A DNA stretch of 28,993 nucleotides from positions 1-28,993 of IMG/VR virus record IMGVR_UViG_3300025674_000267. One strand, written 5' to 3'. The stretch's first letter is position 1. The number at the start of each line of letters is the position of its first letter. Of the stretch, positions 7,466 to 17,112 are shown piece by piece. Source of the DNA: a virus. The position numbers were made by a program, and so were the translations under genes. Below the pieces are notes generated by a model. The model saw only the letters and a program-made list of their open reading frames with translations, searched no databases and was not told the origin of the DNA.

Positions 7466-7479
7466 AAGTTTGCAAACTT
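7466..7479. repeat. 14-bp palindrome filling the leader before the 7480 gene
   Basis: AAGTTTGCAAACTT is a perfect palindrome ending at the base before the ATG at 7480. It replaces the usual ribosome-binding site and overlaps the start of the transcript predicted from the promoter at 7427-7455. It could be an operator or a short hairpin. Confidence 0.55.
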
Positions 7480-7893
7480 ATGACTGAAACTACAACTATT
7501 GAACACAATATTCGCATTGTCACTCTGATGACAGGTGAAAATCTTATCTGCAACTTTACACAAGTCCGTGAAGACGATAAGTTCGTTGCTTATCAACTCA
7601 TGTTCCCCTTGGTAATGGCTCTTGAGGTTGATGGTGATGGGACAGATGCTGCACAGTATCGTGTGAACTATCGCCGCTGGAATGTTTTCACTCCATATGA
7701 AGACTTCCGTATTAACCCTGCTTCGGTTATCACTGCTATGCCACCTAACCAGGATATCCTGGCTAACTATGTAACTAAACTGAAGGAGGCAAATGTTGAC
7801 CTTTCCTTCATCCCTAACAATGGAGAGGATATCATCAATGGAGGAAATCGTAGTACGGCTGCTGAAACTTCAGGACCAGTGGCTGCTGAGTGA
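7480..7893 (+). CDS. Conserved cyanophage protein, Sm-like in shape
   Basis: This 137-residue protein is a recurrent neighbour of gp43 in cyanophages. The IRIVTLMTGENLICNFTQVR segment reads as successive beta strands, similar in style to Sm/LSm barrels, followed by YRRWNVFTPYEDFRINPASV and a low-complexity, Asn/Ala-rich tail. RNA binding is a guess from that shape. There is no Shine-Dalgarno sequence; the palindrome at 7466-7479 sits there instead. Its end overlaps the next gene by 56 bases. Confidence 0.75.
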   Translation: MTETTTIEHNIRIVTLMTGENLICNFTQVREDDKFVAYQLMFPLVMALEVDGDGTDAAQYRVNYRRWNVFTPYEDFRINPASVITAMPPNQDILANYVTKLKEANVDLSFIPNNGEDIINGGNRSTAAETSGPVAAE

Positions 7894-8101
7894 GATTGAG
7901 GAAGTGGAGGAAGCGCAGTTTGGTGACCCAGATTGCATCCTCCGCCACCCCCGTGAAGTGGTTGATGGTGAACTGAAACCATGGCCACCATACACAGAGG
8001 ACACTGAAATCGTTATCAGGTCCTCTGATGTAACTGTCATAGCAAACGCCTCAAAGGCGCTGCTAGCCCGCTATTATGATGATACTGAAGACGCTGAATG
8101 A
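7838..8101 (+). CDS. Conserved cyanophage protein (87 aa)
   Basis: The ATG at 7838 follows GGAGAGGA at a good distance, favouring it over the in-frame ATG at 7820. The product begins MEEIVVRLLKLQDQWLLSEI and contains FGDPDCIL and KPWPPYTEDTEIVIRSSD, a pattern seen in proteins just before cyanophage gp43. It is very acidic. Function unknown. The stop overlaps the gp43 ATG by 4 bases. Confidence 0.75.
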   Translation: MEEIVVRLLKLQDQWLLSEIEEVEEAQFGDPDCILRHPREVVDGELKPWPPYTEDTEIVIRSSDVTVIANASKALLARYYDDTEDAE

Positions 8102-10587
8102 AGTTTTACACTAATGTTGAACAAGCAGGCAACCGTCTGCTAGTCCGTGGTTATGAAGGTGGGCATCCTTTTTCATACAGAGTGGCATTCAACCCCACTC
8201 TGTATGTCCCTACAAAAAACTATTCCGAATGGCGTACCCTTGAGGGTGATTGTGTAGAACCACTGAAACAGGGTTCTATCAATGATGCTAAAGAATTCAT
8301 AAAACGATATAGAGATGTCGAAGATTTTGAAATCTATGGCAACTCTAGATTTTTGTATCAGTATATTGCTGAAGAGTATCCTGAGGATGAACTTAAATTT
8401 GACAGCAGCAGCATCCGTGTCTTTACTATAGACATTGAAACAGCTGCTGAAAATGGGTTCCCCAACATTGAGACTGCTGATCAGGAGATACTAGCCATCT
8501 CAATCAAAGATAGTGTCACTGGTAGGATCACTGTGTTTGGTGCGCGAGCATATGACAACAGAGATCCTTTGGTGGACTACTTACATTTTGCATCAGAAGA
8601 GAGTATGCTTAATGCATTCTTATCTTACTGGCAAGACAATTATCCAGATGTAATTACAGGTTGGAATGTTCAACTTTTTGATATTCCCTATATTGCTAGG
8701 CGTATTGATAGGGTACTTGGTGAAAAATACACTAAGATGCTTAGCCCGTGGAAGCTTATATCTTCTAGAGACATTTACATCAAAGGGCGAAAGCAAATTG
8801 CCTATGATATTCTTGGTCTTTCTACACTGGATTACCTTGAGCTCTACAGAAAATTCACCTACACAAACCAAGAATCATACAGACTAGATCACATCTGTAA
8901 TGTGGAGCTGGGTGAGAAGAAACTCGATCACTCTGAGTTTGACACTTTCAAGGAGTTCTATGAGAACGACTGGCAGAAGTTCATTGAGTACAACATTCAT
9001 GACGTTCGTCTTGTCGATCGTTTAGATGACAAGATGAAACTGCTTGATCTGGCATTCACCATGGCATATGACGCCAAGGTGAATTATGAAGATGTGTTTA
9101 GCCAGGTTCGCATGTGGGATAACTATATTTACGTGGAACTTTTGAAGCGTAAGATTGCTATCCCGCCTAAGAAAGAAGCGACTAAAACTGAGAAGTATGC
9201 AGGTGCTTATGTCAAGGAACCGATTCCTGGATTCTATGATTGGGTTGTGTCTTTTGACCTTAATAGTCTTTATCCTCACCTCATTATGCAGTACAACATC
9301 TCACCAGAGACCCTCTGTGAGAAAAGACATTCCAGCGCATCTGTTGCGGGGTTCCTGAATAAATCGATTGAGATCGATGGTAAGTATTCTGTGTGCCCCA
9401 ATGGTGCTCAGTATACTAAAGAGAAACATGGATTTCTTCCTGAGATGATGCAGAGAATGTATGACAGTCGTGTCATCTTCAAGAAAAAAATGATTGAAGC
9501 AAAGAAGCAGTATGAGAAAAATCCATCCGTAGAACTCATGAAAGAGATTGCGAGATGTAACAATATTCAGATGGCAAAGAAGATTTCTCTCAACTCTGCC
9601 TATGGTGCTATCGGTAACGAACACTTCAGATACTATCGTCTTGCTAATGCTGAAGCGATTACTTTGTCTGGTCAGCTATCGATCCGTTGGATTGAGAACA
9701 AAATGAACGGATATCTAAATAAACTGTTGTCTACGGAGGCAGTGGATTATGTCATCGCTAGCGATACCGATTCAATCTATCTTAATCTTGGACCTCTTGT
9801 TAGTAAATTTTTTGCTAATAAGTCTAGCGACAAAGCAGCAATTGTTGCCATACTTGACAAGATCTGCCAAGAGAAATTGGAACCTTTTATTGAATGTTCA
9901 TATCAGGAGTTGGCGGATTATGTTTCTGCGTATGATCAGAAGATGAGCATGAAGCGTGAGAATATCGCTGACCGTGGCATCTGGACTGCGAAGAAGCGTT
10001 ACATTCTCAATGTATGGGACAGTGAAGGTGTTAGATATAAGGAGCCCAAGATGAAGATCATGGGTCTTGAGACTGCTAGGTCGTCAACTCCAGCGTATTT
10101 TAGGGACAAATTGTATGCAGCATTTAAGATTATTATCGGCAAAACAAATGATGAGCTTATCAATTTTATCAATGCTGTACGAGCAGAGACCAGAGAGCGC
10201 CCATACGAAGAAGTTGCTTTCCCGCGAGGAGTTAACAACCTTGCAAAATATAGACACCCAACTGAAATTTATACAAAGGGAACGCCCATTCATGTGAGGG
10301 GTGCTCTACTGTATAATCATTACATTAAGACACATAAAATAGAACATAAACATCAACTCATTCAGGAAGGTGAGAAGATTAAGTTTATGTACCTCAAAAC
10401 TCCAAACCCCATTCATGAGAACTGTATCAGTTTCTTTGGTGAATTGCCCAAGGAGTTTGGCATTGAAAAGTATGTGGACTATCAGACACAATTTGAAAAG
10501 TCGTTCCTCGAACCGCTCAAAAATGTGCTACAATGTATTGGATGGACCCACGAAAAAACCGTTACTATTTCTAGTTTCTTTTCATGA
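8098..10587 (+). CDS. 43: gp43 family B DNA polymerase
   Basis: This replicative polymerase has a 3'-5' proofreading exonuclease. Exo I is IDIET (Asp112, Glu114), Exo II WNVQLFDIPYI (Asp195) and Exo III YNIHD (Tyr298, Asp302). Polymerase motif A is SFDLNSLYP (Asp387), motif B KKISLNSAYG (near 494-503) and motif C SDTDSI (Asp556, Asp558). All key residues are present. At 829 residues it is shorter than T4 gp43 (898), as is usual in cyanophages. The C-terminus ends in ISSFFS, a plausible clamp-binding tail. No intron or split is present. Confidence 0.97.
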   Translation: MKFYTNVEQAGNRLLVRGYEGGHPFSYRVAFNPTLYVPTKNYSEWRTLEGDCVEPLKQGSINDAKEFIKRYRDVEDFEIYGNSRFLYQYIAEEYPEDELKFDSSSIRVFTIDIETAAENGFPNIETADQEILAISIKDSVTGRITVFGARAYDNRDPLVDYLHFASEESMLNAFLSYWQDNYPDVITGWNVQLFDIPYIARRIDRVLGEKYTKMLSPWKLISSRDIYIKGRKQIAYDILGLSTLDYLELYRKFTYTNQESYRLDHICNVELGEKKLDHSEFDTFKEFYENDWQKFIEYNIHDVRLVDRLDDKMKLLDLAFTMAYDAKVNYEDVFSQVRMWDNYIYVELLKRKIAIPPKKEATKTEKYAGAYVKEPIPGFYDWVVSFDLNSLYPHLIMQYNISPETLCEKRHSSASVAGFLNKSIEIDGKYSVCPNGAQYTKEKHGFLPEMMQRMYDSRVIFKKKMIEAKKQYEKNPSVELMKEIARCNNIQMAKKISLNSAYGAIGNEHFRYYRLANAEAITLSGQLSIRWIENKMNGYLNKLLSTEAVDYVIASDTDSIYLNLGPLVSKFFANKSSDKAAIVAILDKICQEKLEPFIECSYQELADYVSAYDQKMSMKRENIADRGIWTAKKRYILNVWDSEGVRYKEPKMKIMGLETARSSTPAYFRDKLYAAFKIIIGKTNDELINFINAVRAETRERPYEEVAFPRGVNNLAKYRHPTEIYTKGTPIHVRGALLYNHYIKTHKIEHKHQLIQEGEKIKFMYLKTPNPIHENCISFFGELPKEFGIEKYVDYQTQFEKSFLEPLKNVLQCIGWTHEKTVTISSFFS

Positions 10588-10760
10588 GCAAAAAAATTTT
10601 TGTAGTCACATGGACCAACCATGTGGTGGGGCAAGTAGGACCAGAGGACATTAAGTGCTTTGAGGACTACAACACTGCTGTTGGATTTGCTAAACTAATG
10701 GGCAGCAGATATAATTATGTAAATTTCTATGAGGAGAGAGTAGATCAATGGGATTCCTAG
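10584..10760 (+). CDS. Small protein of unknown function (58 aa)
   Basis: The ATG at 10584 overlaps the gp43 stop by 4 bases and the frame ends 13 bases inside uvsX. The product [20 protein letters not shown], followed by a Tyr/Phe-rich C-terminus, has no family I recognise. Its overlap with both flanking core genes supports it. Confidence 0.6.
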   Translation: MSKKIFVVTWTNHVVGQVGPEDIKCFEDYNTAVGFAKLMGSRYNYVNFYEERVDQWDS

Positions 10761-11761
10761 ATACAGTAATTAAAGAAAGTGGCAATGAATTTGCTAGTGT
10801 GGTTAGTGATGGTGTTGCCGCTGGCGATATCACTACCTTTGTTGATACGGGTTCTTATATTTTCAACGCACTCGTTAGTGGATCTCTCTTTGGTGGTATC
10901 CCCTCGAACAAAGTTACTGCCCTCGCAGGTGAAAGTAGCACAGGTAAAACTTTCTTTGCACTTTCTGTTGTTCGCAACTTTCTTGATGCTAATCCTGACG
11001 GTGGAGTTATCTATTTTGAAAGTGAGTCGGCAATTTCTCGGGATATGATTGAGACCCGTGGCATTGATTCTAAGCGTATGATCATCATGCCTGTAGGGAC
11101 GATCGAAGAGTTCAGGACACAAGCCTGCAGGATCCTAGACAAATACATGAAGGAACCTAAAGATGAGCGTGTGCCCATGCTTTTCGTGCTAGACTCTTTG
11201 GGTATGCTGTCCACCACTAAGGAGATGGAGGACATTGCCAACGACAAGCAAGTTCGTGACATGACTAAATCTCAACTCATCAAAGGTGCCTTCCGAGTGC
11301 TGACTCTGAAACTGGGTCAGGCAGGTGTGCCTATGATCGTCACCAACCATACATATGATGTGATCGGTTCCTATGTTCCCACGAAGGAGATGGGTGGCGG
11401 CACAGGTCTGAAGTATGCTGCATCTACTATCATCTATCTCGGTAAGAAAAAGGAGAAGGATGGTACTGAAGTTGTTGGTAACATTATCAAATGTGAAGCA
11501 AAGAAGTCTCGTCTAACAAAGGAAGGTAGCAAAGTTGAAACCAGACTCTATTTTGATGAGCGTGGACTGGACCGCTATTACGGCTTATTGGAACTGGGTG
11601 AACAATACGGAGTATTCACCCGTAAGGGGAATCGTGTCGTTGTTGGTGAATCCTCTGTTTATCCTTCTGTTATTCTTGCTGATCCCGAGAAATACTTCAC
11701 CCCCGAAGTGATGGAACAACTCGAAATCGCAGCAAAGAAAGAATTCTCCTATGGCAACTGA
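10748..11761 (+). CDS. uvsX: UvsX RecA-like recombinase
   Basis: This ATP-dependent strand-exchange protein coats single-stranded DNA and drives recombination-dependent replication. Walker A is GESSTGKT at 61-68, Walker B LFVLDS with Asp149, and a glycine-rich loop segment (EMGGGTGLK) suits DNA-binding loop 2. The length of 337 is slightly under T4 UvsX (391). GAGGAGAGAG upstream of the ATG is a strong ribosome-binding site. It overlaps gp41 by 11 bases, so recombinase and helicase are likely co-translated. Confidence 0.95.
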   Translation: MGFLDTVIKESGNEFASVVSDGVAAGDITTFVDTGSYIFNALVSGSLFGGIPSNKVTALAGESSTGKTFFALSVVRNFLDANPDGGVIYFESESAISRDMIETRGIDSKRMIIMPVGTIEEFRTQACRILDKYMKEPKDERVPMLFVLDSLGMLSTTKEMEDIANDKQVRDMTKSQLIKGAFRVLTLKLGQAGVPMIVTNHTYDVIGSYVPTKEMGGGTGLKYAASTIIYLGKKKEKDGTEVVGNIIKCEAKKSRLTKEGSKVETRLYFDERGLDRYYGLLELGEQYGVFTRKGNRVVVGESSVYPSVILADPEKYFTPEVMEQLEIAAKKEFSYGN

Positions 11762-13139
11762 GCGCATTGAACAAACTATCTTACGCAACCTCCTCTTCAC
11801 TGAGGAGTATTATCGTAAGGTAGTTCCATTTTTAAAATCAGAATATTTTCAAGATCAAAATGAGAAAGTTATCTTCGAAGAGATTGCTGACTTTGCCAGC
11901 AAGTATGATAAGATTCCTACTAAGGAAGTCCTTACGATCAATCTACAAAATCGTACAGACATTACGGAGGAAACCTATCAAGAGTCTTCCACAACAATTC
12001 GTAGTCTCACAGACGACTGGGTTGACTTTCAGTGGCTCCTCGACGCCACAGAGAAATGGTGCCAGGACAGAGCCATATATCTCGCCCTTATGCAATCGAT
12101 CAAAATCGCAGATGGTGGCGATAAGAAACTATCAAAGGATGCGATCCCAGGTATCCTACAACAGGCCCTGGCAGTATCGTTCGACGAACACATAGGACAC
12201 GATTATATTGAACAAGCAGAAGATCGTTATGAGTTTTATCACCGTACAGAAGAGAAAATTCCCTTCGACCTTGAAAAGTTTAACTTTATTACCAAAGGCG
12301 GTCTTAGTAACAAGACTCTCAATGTCGCTCTTGCTGGAACGGGCGTCGGCAAGTCTCTATTCATGTGCCATATGGCTAGTGCCTCCCTCACTGCGGGGCA
12401 TAACGTACTCTACATCACATGTGAAATGGCAGAGGAGAAAATTGCTGAGCGAATAGACGCAAATCTTTTGAATGTACCTGTGAAAGATATTGCATCTCTG
12501 CCTGAAGTTCTTTTCACTGGTAAGGTTCAGGAGATTGCTAGAAAGACTAGGGGTAAACTAATCATTAAAGAGTACCCTACTGCATCTGCTCATGTAGGAC
12601 ATTTCAAAGCACTTCTGAGCGATCTTTCTCTCAAGAAAGATTTTAAACCTGATATAATCTTTGTAGATTATCTAAACATCTGTGCGAGTGCAAGGTATAA
12701 AGGTGCGATTGTTAATTCTTACACCTATGTCAAAGCGATTGCTGAAGAGTTGCGCGGTCTTGCTGTGGAATGTAATGTTCCTATTGTCTCAGCTACTCAA
12801 ACTACTCGCAGTGGTTATGGTAACAGCGATCCTGATCTTACCGATACTTCTGAGTCTTTTGGTTTGCCTGCCACTGCTGACTTTATGTTTGCCCTTATCT
12901 CTACTGAGGAACTTGAACAACAAGGTCGCATCATGGTCAAACAACTTAAGAACCGATATTCAGATCTTGTTGCCTCACGAAAATTCATGGTGGGAATTGA
13001 CAGATCGAAGATGAAGCTGTATGATGTTGCAGATGACGCATCTGCTATTAACATCGATGCAGAAAATCCTGGCGAAGATTTTCAACAGTTCGCCAACAAC
13101 CAACCCCGACTATCTAAATTTGCTGAGTGGAATGTATGA
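11751..13139 (+). CDS. 41: gp41 replicative DNA helicase (DnaB-like)
   Basis: This hexameric 5'-3' helicase works with gp61 primase at the fork. The N-terminal DnaB-like helical domain (about 1-150) is followed by the RecA-like motor: Walker A GTGVGKS at 196-202, Walker B IIFVDY at 302-307, and an [11 protein letters not shown] segment resembling DnaB motif H3. At 462 residues it compares with 475 in T4. It overlaps mazG by 4 bases. Confidence 0.95.
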   Translation: MATERIEQTILRNLLFTEEYYRKVVPFLKSEYFQDQNEKVIFEEIADFASKYDKIPTKEVLTINLQNRTDITEETYQESSTTIRSLTDDWVDFQWLLDATEKWCQDRAIYLALMQSIKIADGGDKKLSKDAIPGILQQALAVSFDEHIGHDYIEQAEDRYEFYHRTEEKIPFDLEKFNFITKGGLSNKTLNVALAGTGVGKSLFMCHMASASLTAGHNVLYITCEMAEEKIAERIDANLLNVPVKDIASLPEVLFTGKVQEIARKTRGKLIIKEYPTASAHVGHFKALLSDLSLKKDFKPDIIFVDYLNICASARYKGAIVNSYTYVKAIAEELRGLAVECNVPIVSATQTTRSGYGNSDPDLTDTSESFGLPATADFMFALISTEELEQQGRIMVKQLKNRYSDLVASRKFMVGIDRSKMKLYDVADDASAINIDAENPGEDFQQFANNQPRLSKFAEWNV

Positions 13140-13540
13140 CTATTGATTTTAAACGATATGAAGAGTTTGTTGCCGCAGTTACTTCAGACTGCTCAACGAA
13201 CTTTGTTGACTTCGCTGATCGTATTGGCGAGTTGGATCGTGAGGGTGCCAATATTGAGCGTCTCCTTACTGCTGGTGTTGGGATTAATGCTGAAGGTGGT
13301 GAGTTCCTTGAGATCATTAAGAAGATGGTCTTCCAAGGTAAGCCTTGGAACCGCGACAACCGAGAGCATCTTATTATTGAGTTGGGTGATATCATGTGGT
13401 ATGTGGCACAAGCAACTCAAGCACTGGGAGTTTCTTTTGACGAAGTTCTAGAACGTAATGTCAAGAAACTTGAGAAGCGTTATCCTGGTGGATCATTTGA
13501 GATTCATCGTTCTGAAGTTCGTGCTGCAGGTGACCGATGA
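13136..13540 (+). CDS. mazG: MazG-like nucleotide pyrophosphohydrolase
   Basis: This all-alpha NTP pyrophosphohydrolase has the paired acidic motifs EGGEFLEIIKK and IIELGDIMWY that bind the metal ions. Phage MazG has been discussed both as dNTP hydrolysis and as (p)ppGpp control; its substrate cannot be read from sequence. The ATG at 13136 (overlapping the gp41 stop) is preferred to the GTG at 13127. The length of 134 residues fits cyanophage MazG. It overlaps the thioredoxin gene by 4 bases. Confidence 0.9.
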   Translation: MTIDFKRYEEFVAAVTSDCSTNFVDFADRIGELDREGANIERLLTAGVGINAEGGEFLEIIKKMVFQGKPWNRDNREHLIIELGDIMWYVAQATQALGVSFDEVLERNVKKLEKRYPGGSFEIHRSEVRAAGDR

Positions 13541-13836
13541 CTGCTAAGTTTATTTTATTCACCAAGGATTCCTGTGGTCCTTGTGGTCTTGTCAAGAGAT
13601 ACTTCAAAGCTCTCAAAGACGAGCGTACAGGACTCATCCAAGAAGTCCAACTGGAAGACTTCAGCGATGAACCAATCCCCGAAGAGAACCTTGCTCTCGC
13701 CAAGAAGTATGGTGTGACTGCCACTCCTGTTCTAATCATCGTTGATGAAGAGACAGAAGAACTTCTAGAGACCTACTCCAGCGGTATGCCTATCACCCAG
13801 AACATTCGTAAGTTGTGGACTAAGTACGGTGTATAG
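13537..13836 (+). CDS. Thioredoxin-family protein
   Basis: A small redox protein of 99 residues with the active-site motif CGPC at residues 13-16 and the cis-proline motif ATPVLII near 62-68. It could reduce the NrdAB ribonucleotide reductase encoded 9 kb downstream; that link is inferred. It overlaps mazG by 4 bases and the next frame by 8. Confidence 0.9.
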   Translation: MTAKFILFTKDSCGPCGLVKRYFKALKDERTGLIQEVQLEDFSDEPIPEENLALAKKYGVTATPVLIIVDEETEELLETYSSGMPITQNIRKLWTKYGV

Positions 13837-14032
13837 TTTCTGGATCCACCTAGTAGCATTCTTTCAAGTTGTCGTGATGAACTGCATTCAACCCGTCAAC
13901 TGGAAGTATTGTTACAGGGTGGACCAGTGGCTCTTGCCAGATCTGGTTGAGGGGTATAGAATATGGACTGGAGAAACCCACCCCTATCAAAATGAAAAAG
14001 ATTATCTTAAAGACTTACCTCCCTCTAAATAG
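13829..14032 (+). CDS. Small protein of unknown function
   Basis: The frame is open from a GTG at 13829 (67 residues) and has an ATG at 13877 (51 residues). Neither has a clear ribosome-binding site. From the GTG, the N-terminus is hydrophobic (FWIHLVAFFQVVV), possibly a membrane segment. From the ATG, the protein is soluble and Trp/Tyr-rich (NWKYCYRVDQWLLPDLV). The TAG stop lies inside a CTAAATA late-promoter box. No family recognised. Confidence 0.55.
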   Translation: MYSFWIHLVAFFQVVVMNCIQPVNWKYCYRVDQWLLPDLVEGYRIWTGETHPYQNEKDYLKDLPPSK

Positions 14033-14051
14033 TTAGGCGGGGGGTCTTTTT
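14017..14051 (+). terminator. Rho-independent terminator with a late promoter in its loop
   Basis: ACCTCCC (14017-14023) pairs with GGGGGGT (14039-14045), including one T-G pair, and is followed by CTTTTT. The 15-base loop contains CTAAATA. It should end early readthrough transcription from the replication block before the gene at 14054. Confidence 0.65.
14025..14031 (+). promoter_or_regulatory. T4-late-like promoter box CTAAATA
   Basis: CTAAATA ends 22 bases before the ATG at 14054, a typical late-promoter distance. It lies in the terminator loop and contributes the TAG stop of the preceding frame. Late T4-like promoters need only this -10-like box plus gp55/gp33/gp45. Confidence 0.55.
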
Positions 14052-14053
14052 AT

Positions 14054-15889
14054 ATGTCACAACTAAGAGCTACCAAACCAAAAATTGCTGGGAAGCTTCC
14101 TCTTGAGATTAAATACAACTCCAAGGCATTAAATTCTTTCTATCAGATTCAAGCAGAACGAGTCTCGAATCTGATTGACATTAAGGATGTTGTTGAGAAT
14201 CATAATGTCTCTAGTAATGCAGAGACTCATGTTCAACCAGTTGACAATACAAATTCAACTGAGAGGATTGTACAATCATGGGGTGTGAAGATTACAATCC
14301 ACCATGCAAAACATAGGAATTCTATTCTCAGTAAAATATACAATGCTCTAGAAAGCAAAGCAGATGAGATTATTCTAGAGTATCAAAATTTCTTTGCAAT
14401 GAACCTCCTAAATGTTGTAGTTAGAGGGTTCAAACTGACTAGGAATACTATCTGGGCTAAGGGATCTAACAGTATTTTCCTGGAGTGTGATGTATTTGAT
14501 GATGATGGTAATATCACTGAGACATTTTATCCATATGCAATTTTTGCCAAGGGAAATATCAAAGATCAGGGAGATCCACATGAACTGATGACTGGTGCCT
14601 TGATTGCTATGGGCAGTATCATTCCAGTGTCTAACATTAATGGCATGGATTTGATTAATAGAAATGCTGCACTGGACAATATTACAGATAGAATTCATTC
14701 CTATCTTAGTGGTAATTCTAAGATGGTTGGATGGAAAGAAAAAGAGCGTAGGTTAATTCAGGGTGACCATATAAACCTTGCAAAGGCATTGTCTGTTTCT
14801 AACTATGTAAATTTTTTGATGAAGAGAAACGCTGCTACAGTAGTAAAGGTGTATCAAACTGGTGCTGCATGGGATGCTGCGATTAGACACCTTGAAGGTA
14901 GTGGTCCAGAAAAAGATCAGTTGATTAAAGCATACAACTCTTCTGACCTGATCATACATTTTGTAAAATCTAGGGTTGATTATTACTGGGGTTTGTCTCT
15001 AAAGAAAAAATCTGGACCCAATGATGACCCAACTCTATTGAATAAACCATTGGTTGGTGAAGCTTCTGCGAGTGGTAAGCAAAAAGCAGGATACTTATAC
15101 CTGAAGGCGCAGGGTAATGAGAAGCGAGACTTAATCAAGGCAGAAAATAATTTTTGGAAGCAGGTATACATGGTCAAGAATGGACCAGAACCTGAGTTTG
15201 CTCAGGGTAAAAAACTTGGTGACAATGTAGAACCTACTAACTGGCCACCAGATAAACTTCCAGCAGATTGGAAGAAGAGACTTGATAGTCAACTTGCAGA
15301 TAATGAAAAGAATGCTGCTTTGACTGGTAGAGAGTATAGAGGTGACAAGTATCCTACTAACTTTTTCTTCAAAGAGTTGGACACTGTGTTCAGACGAATC
15401 ATGACTGTTCCAGCAAACTTTAGAGAGTTTCTGGACCTTGCATTTAGATTTGACATTGATGAGTATGTGAACACTCCACACTTCTATTTCAGTCTTATTA
15501 CTGGAACTGGTGACATTAAGAATGGAAAGATTGTTGTGTCTAAGGTTGAAGAAAAAAGTAGTGCTCTGATGAAAGAAGTGTTCAACATTATGTTTAACAA
15601 AGGCGTCTCTAGTCTGGGCAATCCATCTGCGATTGCCAAACCAGGCACACTAAAACTGTCCACCACCCCTGGCAAGGTGCAGGCGTTTGCTGCCAACGCG
15701 ACAGCTGCCAAACTGTTCTACACCATGTCCATTGACAACATGCCTGTGGTAAACTTAGAGGTGAGATACAAGGGTGCCATCACTTCGTCGCCACAGTTTC
15801 AGGTCTTTATCACAACCGAGTTTAAGACTTACTACAAGCGAGCACAACAGATCCTAGAGACCAAAGGAATCCGCACTGTCCTACGATGA
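14054..15889 (+). CDS. Large conserved cyanophage protein of unknown function (611 aa)
   Basis: No established domain is recognised. It is the first gene of a 4-base-overlap cassette with the ligase-like and HxGH nucleotidyltransferase genes, under a late-promoter box. Residues 1-60 are polar; 70-260 look mixed alpha/beta; a conspicuous block DPHELMTGALI (near 174-184) is followed by DYYWGLSLKKK (309-319) and DPTLLNKPLVG. The Glu helix followed by an Asp strand and SLK resembles the layout of PD-(D/E)xK nucleases, but the match is loose. The C-terminal 180 residues (LDTVFRRIMTVPANFREFLD onward) form a second region. A virion protein is the main alternative. No signal peptide or membrane segment is seen. 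Confidence 0.85.
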   Translation: MSQLRATKPKIAGKLPLEIKYNSKALNSFYQIQAERVSNLIDIKDVVENHNVSSNAETHVQPVDNTNSTERIVQSWGVKITIHHAKHRNSILSKIYNALESKADEIILEYQNFFAMNLLNVVVRGFKLTRNTIWAKGSNSIFLECDVFDDDGNITETFYPYAIFAKGNIKDQGDPHELMTGALIAMGSIIPVSNINGMDLINRNAALDNITDRIHSYLSGNSKMVGWKEKERRLIQGDHINLAKALSVSNYVNFLMKRNAATVVKVYQTGAAWDAAIRHLEGSGPEKDQLIKAYNSSDLIIHFVKSRVDYYWGLSLKKKSGPNDDPTLLNKPLVGEASASGKQKAGYLYLKAQGNEKRDLIKAENNFWKQVYMVKNGPEPEFAQGKKLGDNVEPTNWPPDKLPADWKKRLDSQLADNEKNAALTGREYRGDKYPTNFFFKELDTVFRRIMTVPANFREFLDLAFRFDIDEYVNTPHFYFSLITGTGDIKNGKIVVSKVEEKSSALMKEVFNIMFNKGVSSLGNPSAIAKPGTLKLSTTPGKVQAFAANATAAKLFYTMSIDNMPVVNLEVRYKGAITSSPQFQVFITTEFKTYYKRAQQILETKGIRTVLR

Positions 15890-17112
15890 CTAAGAACCTT
15901 CACCTAGAACACATTGAAGATCTGATGCTGATCGAAGGATCTGATGGCATCAAGACATCTTTTGACTATATTGATGATCTGGTAAAAACTTTCTCTGGGA
16001 CTCCAAAGAACAATCGTAAGATTTCTACTAAGTGGGATGGAGCACCTGCTATTTTCTGTGGTCCAGACCCAGCAGATGGTAAGTTTTTTGTTGCTAAGAA
16101 AGGTATCTTTAATAAGAAACCTATCCTGTTCAAAAGCATCAAAGAGATTGAGGATGGTGAGAGTCGTGTTGATCTTGCCAACACATTCAAAGCAGTTTAT
16201 AGGGGTATGAAACCTCTGTATGACAAAGGTAAACTGAAAGATGTTGTGCAAGGTGACTTTTTATTCCATGCTGGCACCAGACAAACTAAGACTGTCATGG
16301 GAGAAAACTGTGTGTTGTTCAAACCACAGTTGATCGTATATTGTATTCCTGATCACGATGATTTGTATGATGCTGCTAAAAGGTGTAAGGTCTGTGTAGT
16401 TATTCACGCCAAGTATCCAAAAGGAAATGCCAAAACTGTTGCTGACCTGTCTGTAAACTTTGGTTTTGATGCCTCGCACCTATCTACAGATGACTGTCTG
16501 ATTATTAGTCCATTTACATCAGAACTTGGATCTAACATGGCACTCACACCCAGTGAAAAATCTAAGTTAAACACTTGGAAGCGTGCTGCCAGAAACCTTA
16601 CACCCAAGGTAGCACCATTTGTTGACATGATTGCACCTGAGCATACTGACAACATGGGTGTTGCATATCTAATCAAGCAATACTTCAATGCTAGGGTTAG
16701 GGAAGGACAGAAAGTAACTAGTGCATCTGGATTTTATCGAGAATTTTGTGCCTGGTATGAGGATAAATTTAGGACAAAGTGGGAAGGGCTTACAGATCCT
16801 AAAGCGATTACTAGGTGGAAGAAAAAGTATTGTATCGGTAAGGCAGTGCTGGTTAATAACAAGACTCAGTTCATCAACATGGTAGCCCTATATAATACGA
16901 TCCAGAATATCAAGGGCATATTCATACCTAAGTTTGAAGCAGGAGAGAGGTTCAAAACTTTCTATTATAATGAGGATGGAACCTATGAAGTTGGTGATCA
17001 GGAAGGTTATGTTGTTGTTAGGGAGTCAACGAACGCAGTAAAAATTGTTCAACGACTCGGTGGATTCAGCGAGAGAAACTTCAATGAGATGAAGCGTTGG
17101 TCTAAAAAATGA
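15886..17112 (+). CDS. Nucleotidyltransferase/ligase-superfamily-like protein (408 aa)
   Basis: It shows the motif series of covalent nucleotidyltransferases (DNA/RNA ligases, capping enzymes). Motif I is KWDG with Lys49 as the candidate AMP-accepting residue, in STKWDGAPAIF. A motif III-like strand VVQGDFLF lies at 120-127, motif IV EGYVVVRE near 373-380 and motif V-like AVKIVQR near 384-390. I read it as a divergent ligase-fold enzyme, perhaps of the DUF6267 type. Residues 150-350 hold a large family-specific insert. The substrate is unknown (DNA, RNA or protein). It overlaps both neighbours by 4 bases. Confidence 0.75.
   Translation: MTKNLHLEHIEDLMLIEGSDGIKTSFDYIDDLVKTFSGTPKNNRKISTKWDGAPAIFCGPDPADGKFFVAKKGIFNKKPILFKSIKEIEDGESRVDLANTFKAVYRGMKPLYDKGKLKDVVQGDFLFHAGTRQTKTVMGENCVLFKPQLIVYCIPDHDDLYDAAKRCKVCVVIHAKYPKGNAKTVADLSVNFGFDASHLSTDDCLIISPFTSELGSNMALTPSEKSKLNTWKRAARNLTPKVAPFVDMIAPEHTDNMGVAYLIKQYFNARVREGQKVTSASGFYREFCAWYEDKFRTKWEGLTDPKAITRWKKKYCIGKAVLVNNKTQFINMVALYNTIQNIKGIFIPKFEAGERFKTFYYNEDGTYEVGDQEGYVVVRESTNAVKIVQRLGGFSERNFNEMKRWSKK

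Noticed and set aside
9714-9721. CTAAATAA late-promoter-like box within gp43
   Set aside because: It is in mid-gene with no start codon following at a sensible distance; the A/T-rich motif occurs by chance.
12682-13014. Leu-rich 110-codon frame inside gp41
   Set aside because: Out-of-frame reading of the helicase core with no start signal and a low-complexity product.
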